This document shows positions 63,100-64,000 of a stretch of 64,000 nt of DNA, piece by piece. Both the position numbers and the translations under genes were made by a program. The notes below the pieces were generated by a model that saw only the letters and a list, made by a program, of their open reading frames with translations, was not told where the DNA came from and did not search any database. The stretch comes from Verrucomicrobiota bacterium. Its GTDB lineage: Bacteria; Verrucomicrobiota; Verrucomicrobiia; Opitutales; UBA953. Numbering within the stretch: position 1 is the first letter of the stretch; every line of letters starts with the position of its first letter. The stretch spans positions 1 to 64,000 of the forward strand of contig BJHS01000012.1 in assembly GCA_014193315.1 (NCBI GenBank), read 5' to 3'.

Positions 63100-64000
63100 A
63101 TGGCTCGCCCCGCCAGCATCACCTGTTGCCTTTGGCTCAGCGCCGCGGGTGCTTGGGCGGCCATCGACTTCGAGACGGAGATCCGCCCACTCTTCCAAGA
63201 TCGTTGTATCGAATGCCACGGGGCCAAGAAGGTGAAGGCTAACCTCCGCCTTGATGCCAAACCCTATGCCTTGAAGGGCGGCGAATCCGGCCCGGCCTTC
63301 GTCGTCGGCGACCCTGCGAAATCCCCCCTCCTCGACCGGATCAGCAGTTCCGACGCGGACCAACGGATGCCGCCCAAGGGCGCGCCACTCACGCCCACGC
63401 AGGTCGCGAAGTTCCGTCAGTGGATCGCAGAGGGCGCGAGCTGGCCCGAGAACGCCACCGACCGCGCCGCGCAGCGCGACCCGCGCCTCGACCACTGGTC
63501 CTACCAACCCGTGCGGAGGCCGACAAGCGGTCGCACGATCGACGACTTCATCGAGGCGGGACTCCAGCCGCAGGGCCTCAGGATGTCCGGCCCGGCCGAC
63601 GCCCGCGCGCTGATCCGGCGGACCTATTTCGACGTCATCGGGCTCCCGCCGACACCGGAGGAGGTAGCCGCCTTCGTCGCCGACCCTTCCGATCGCGCCT
63701 ACGAGGCGATGGTTGACCGGCTGCTCGCCTCCCCGCGCTTTGGCGAGAAGTGGGCGCGACACTGGCTCGACGTGGCTCGCTTCGCGGAGTCCGACGGCTT
63801 TGAGACCAACCTCGCTCGCCCCAACGCCTGGCCGTACCGCGACTACGTGATCCAAGCGCTCAATGCGGACCTGCCGTACGACCGCTTCATCCGCGAACAA
63901 CTGGCGGGCGAACAACTCGGCGCCGATGCCGCCACCGGCTTCCTCGTGGCCGGACCGTGGGACCGCGTGAAGTCACCCGACCCCGTGCTGACCGCCAACC
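63100..64000 (+). CDS. PSCyt1-DUF1549 protein, 3' partial
   Basis: The frame runs off the window. After a signal (CCLWLSAAGAWAA) comes CIECHG in PLFQDRCIECHGAKKVKANLRLD (PSCyt1), then MPPKGAPLTPTQVAKFRQW and DUF1549 blocks: RRTYFDVIGLPPTPEEVAA, FGEKWARHWLDVARFAES and YDRFIREQLAGEQLG. It looks like the first half of a protein like the one at 44473-46989, and a DUF1501 partner may follow beyond the edge. In-frame ATGs at 63067 and 63088 also exist; 63100 is chosen as it gives the shortest signal. Confidence 0.85.
   Translation, partial: MARPASITCCLWLSAAGAWAAIDFETEIRPLFQDRCIECHGAKKVKANLRLDAKPYALKGGESGPAFVVGDPAKSPLLDRISSSDADQRMPPKGAPLTPTQVAKFRQWIAEGASWPENATDRAAQRDPRLDHWSYQPVRRPTSGRTIDDFIEAGLQPQGLRMSGPADARALIRRTYFDVIGLPPTPEEVAAFVADPSDRAYEAMVDRLLASPRFGEKWARHWLDVARFAESDGFETNLARPNAWPYRDYVIQALNADLPYDRFIREQLAGEQLGADAATGFLVAGPWDRVKSPDPVLTAN

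Overview
The window is about 64 kb of GC-rich bacterial chromosome, with an incomplete gene at each end (ispD at the left, a cytochrome/DUF1549 gene at the right). The gene content points to the PVC superphylum, most likely Verrucomicrobiota and perhaps an Opitutae-like lineage. The evidence is several Planctomycete/Verrucomicrobium-type proteins (PSCyt1-DUF1549-DUF1553, DUF1501, the TIGR02603-type haem domain, DUF1080), four cysteine-type sulfatases and many Tat or Sec exported enzymes. This placement is inference from gene families; no rRNA gene is present.

Layout. Bases 1-8300 are mostly housekeeping on the + strand: ispD (partial), a small conserved protein on the minus strand, menB, an MnmM/YtqB-like methyltransferase, a TIGR01777 epimerase, a LysM lipoprotein, recF, secG, a LolA-like exported protein, a Nif3 protein and gluQ. 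At 8300-10800, on the minus strand, lie a CarF/PEDS1-type lipid desaturase and two tandem paralogous exported thioredoxins. Bases 10896-17959 hold an assimilatory sulfate and sirohaem cluster: a membrane-anchored SirB/CbiX-like chelatase, cobA, cysI, cysH, cysD and a cysN-cysC fusion. Bases 18100-30840 are mixed: sulfatase, azoreductase, oxidoreductase, esterase, EamA transporter, a umuDC SOS operon with a clear LexA-like operator, cysK, infA, tadA, an exported superoxide dismutase, an esterase and a metallophosphatase. At 30977-33016 a 679-residue protein joins a complete tRNA-guanine transglycosylase to an MnmC-like methyltransferase domain; this is the most unusual gene here. Bases 33066-38143 carry an oxidoreductase, a dicarboxylate symporter, a serine hydrolase and a porin.

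From 38262 to the right end the window looks like a glycan-degradation region: three sulfatases, a GH79-like glycosidase, a GH36-like glycosidase, a SASA-type esterase, other esterases, CotH, DUF1080, haem-bearing dehydrogenase-like proteins and DUF1501/DUF1553 partners. It is interrupted at 54.3-56.1 kb by a DoxX protein with a cysteine-rich tail, a CDGSH protein, a pirin and a tRNA-Pro(CGG). Many of its proteins have signal peptides, so the work is probably periplasmic or in the cell envelope.

Between genes, at least five spacers contain degenerate G-rich tracts, often mirrored by C-rich tracts, with an internal (GGGTGTT)3GGG repeat in one. They match no feature class I know and are one of the two best candidates for something undescribed; the other is the TGT-methyltransferase fusion. 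No CRISPR array, phage, transposase or integrase was seen.
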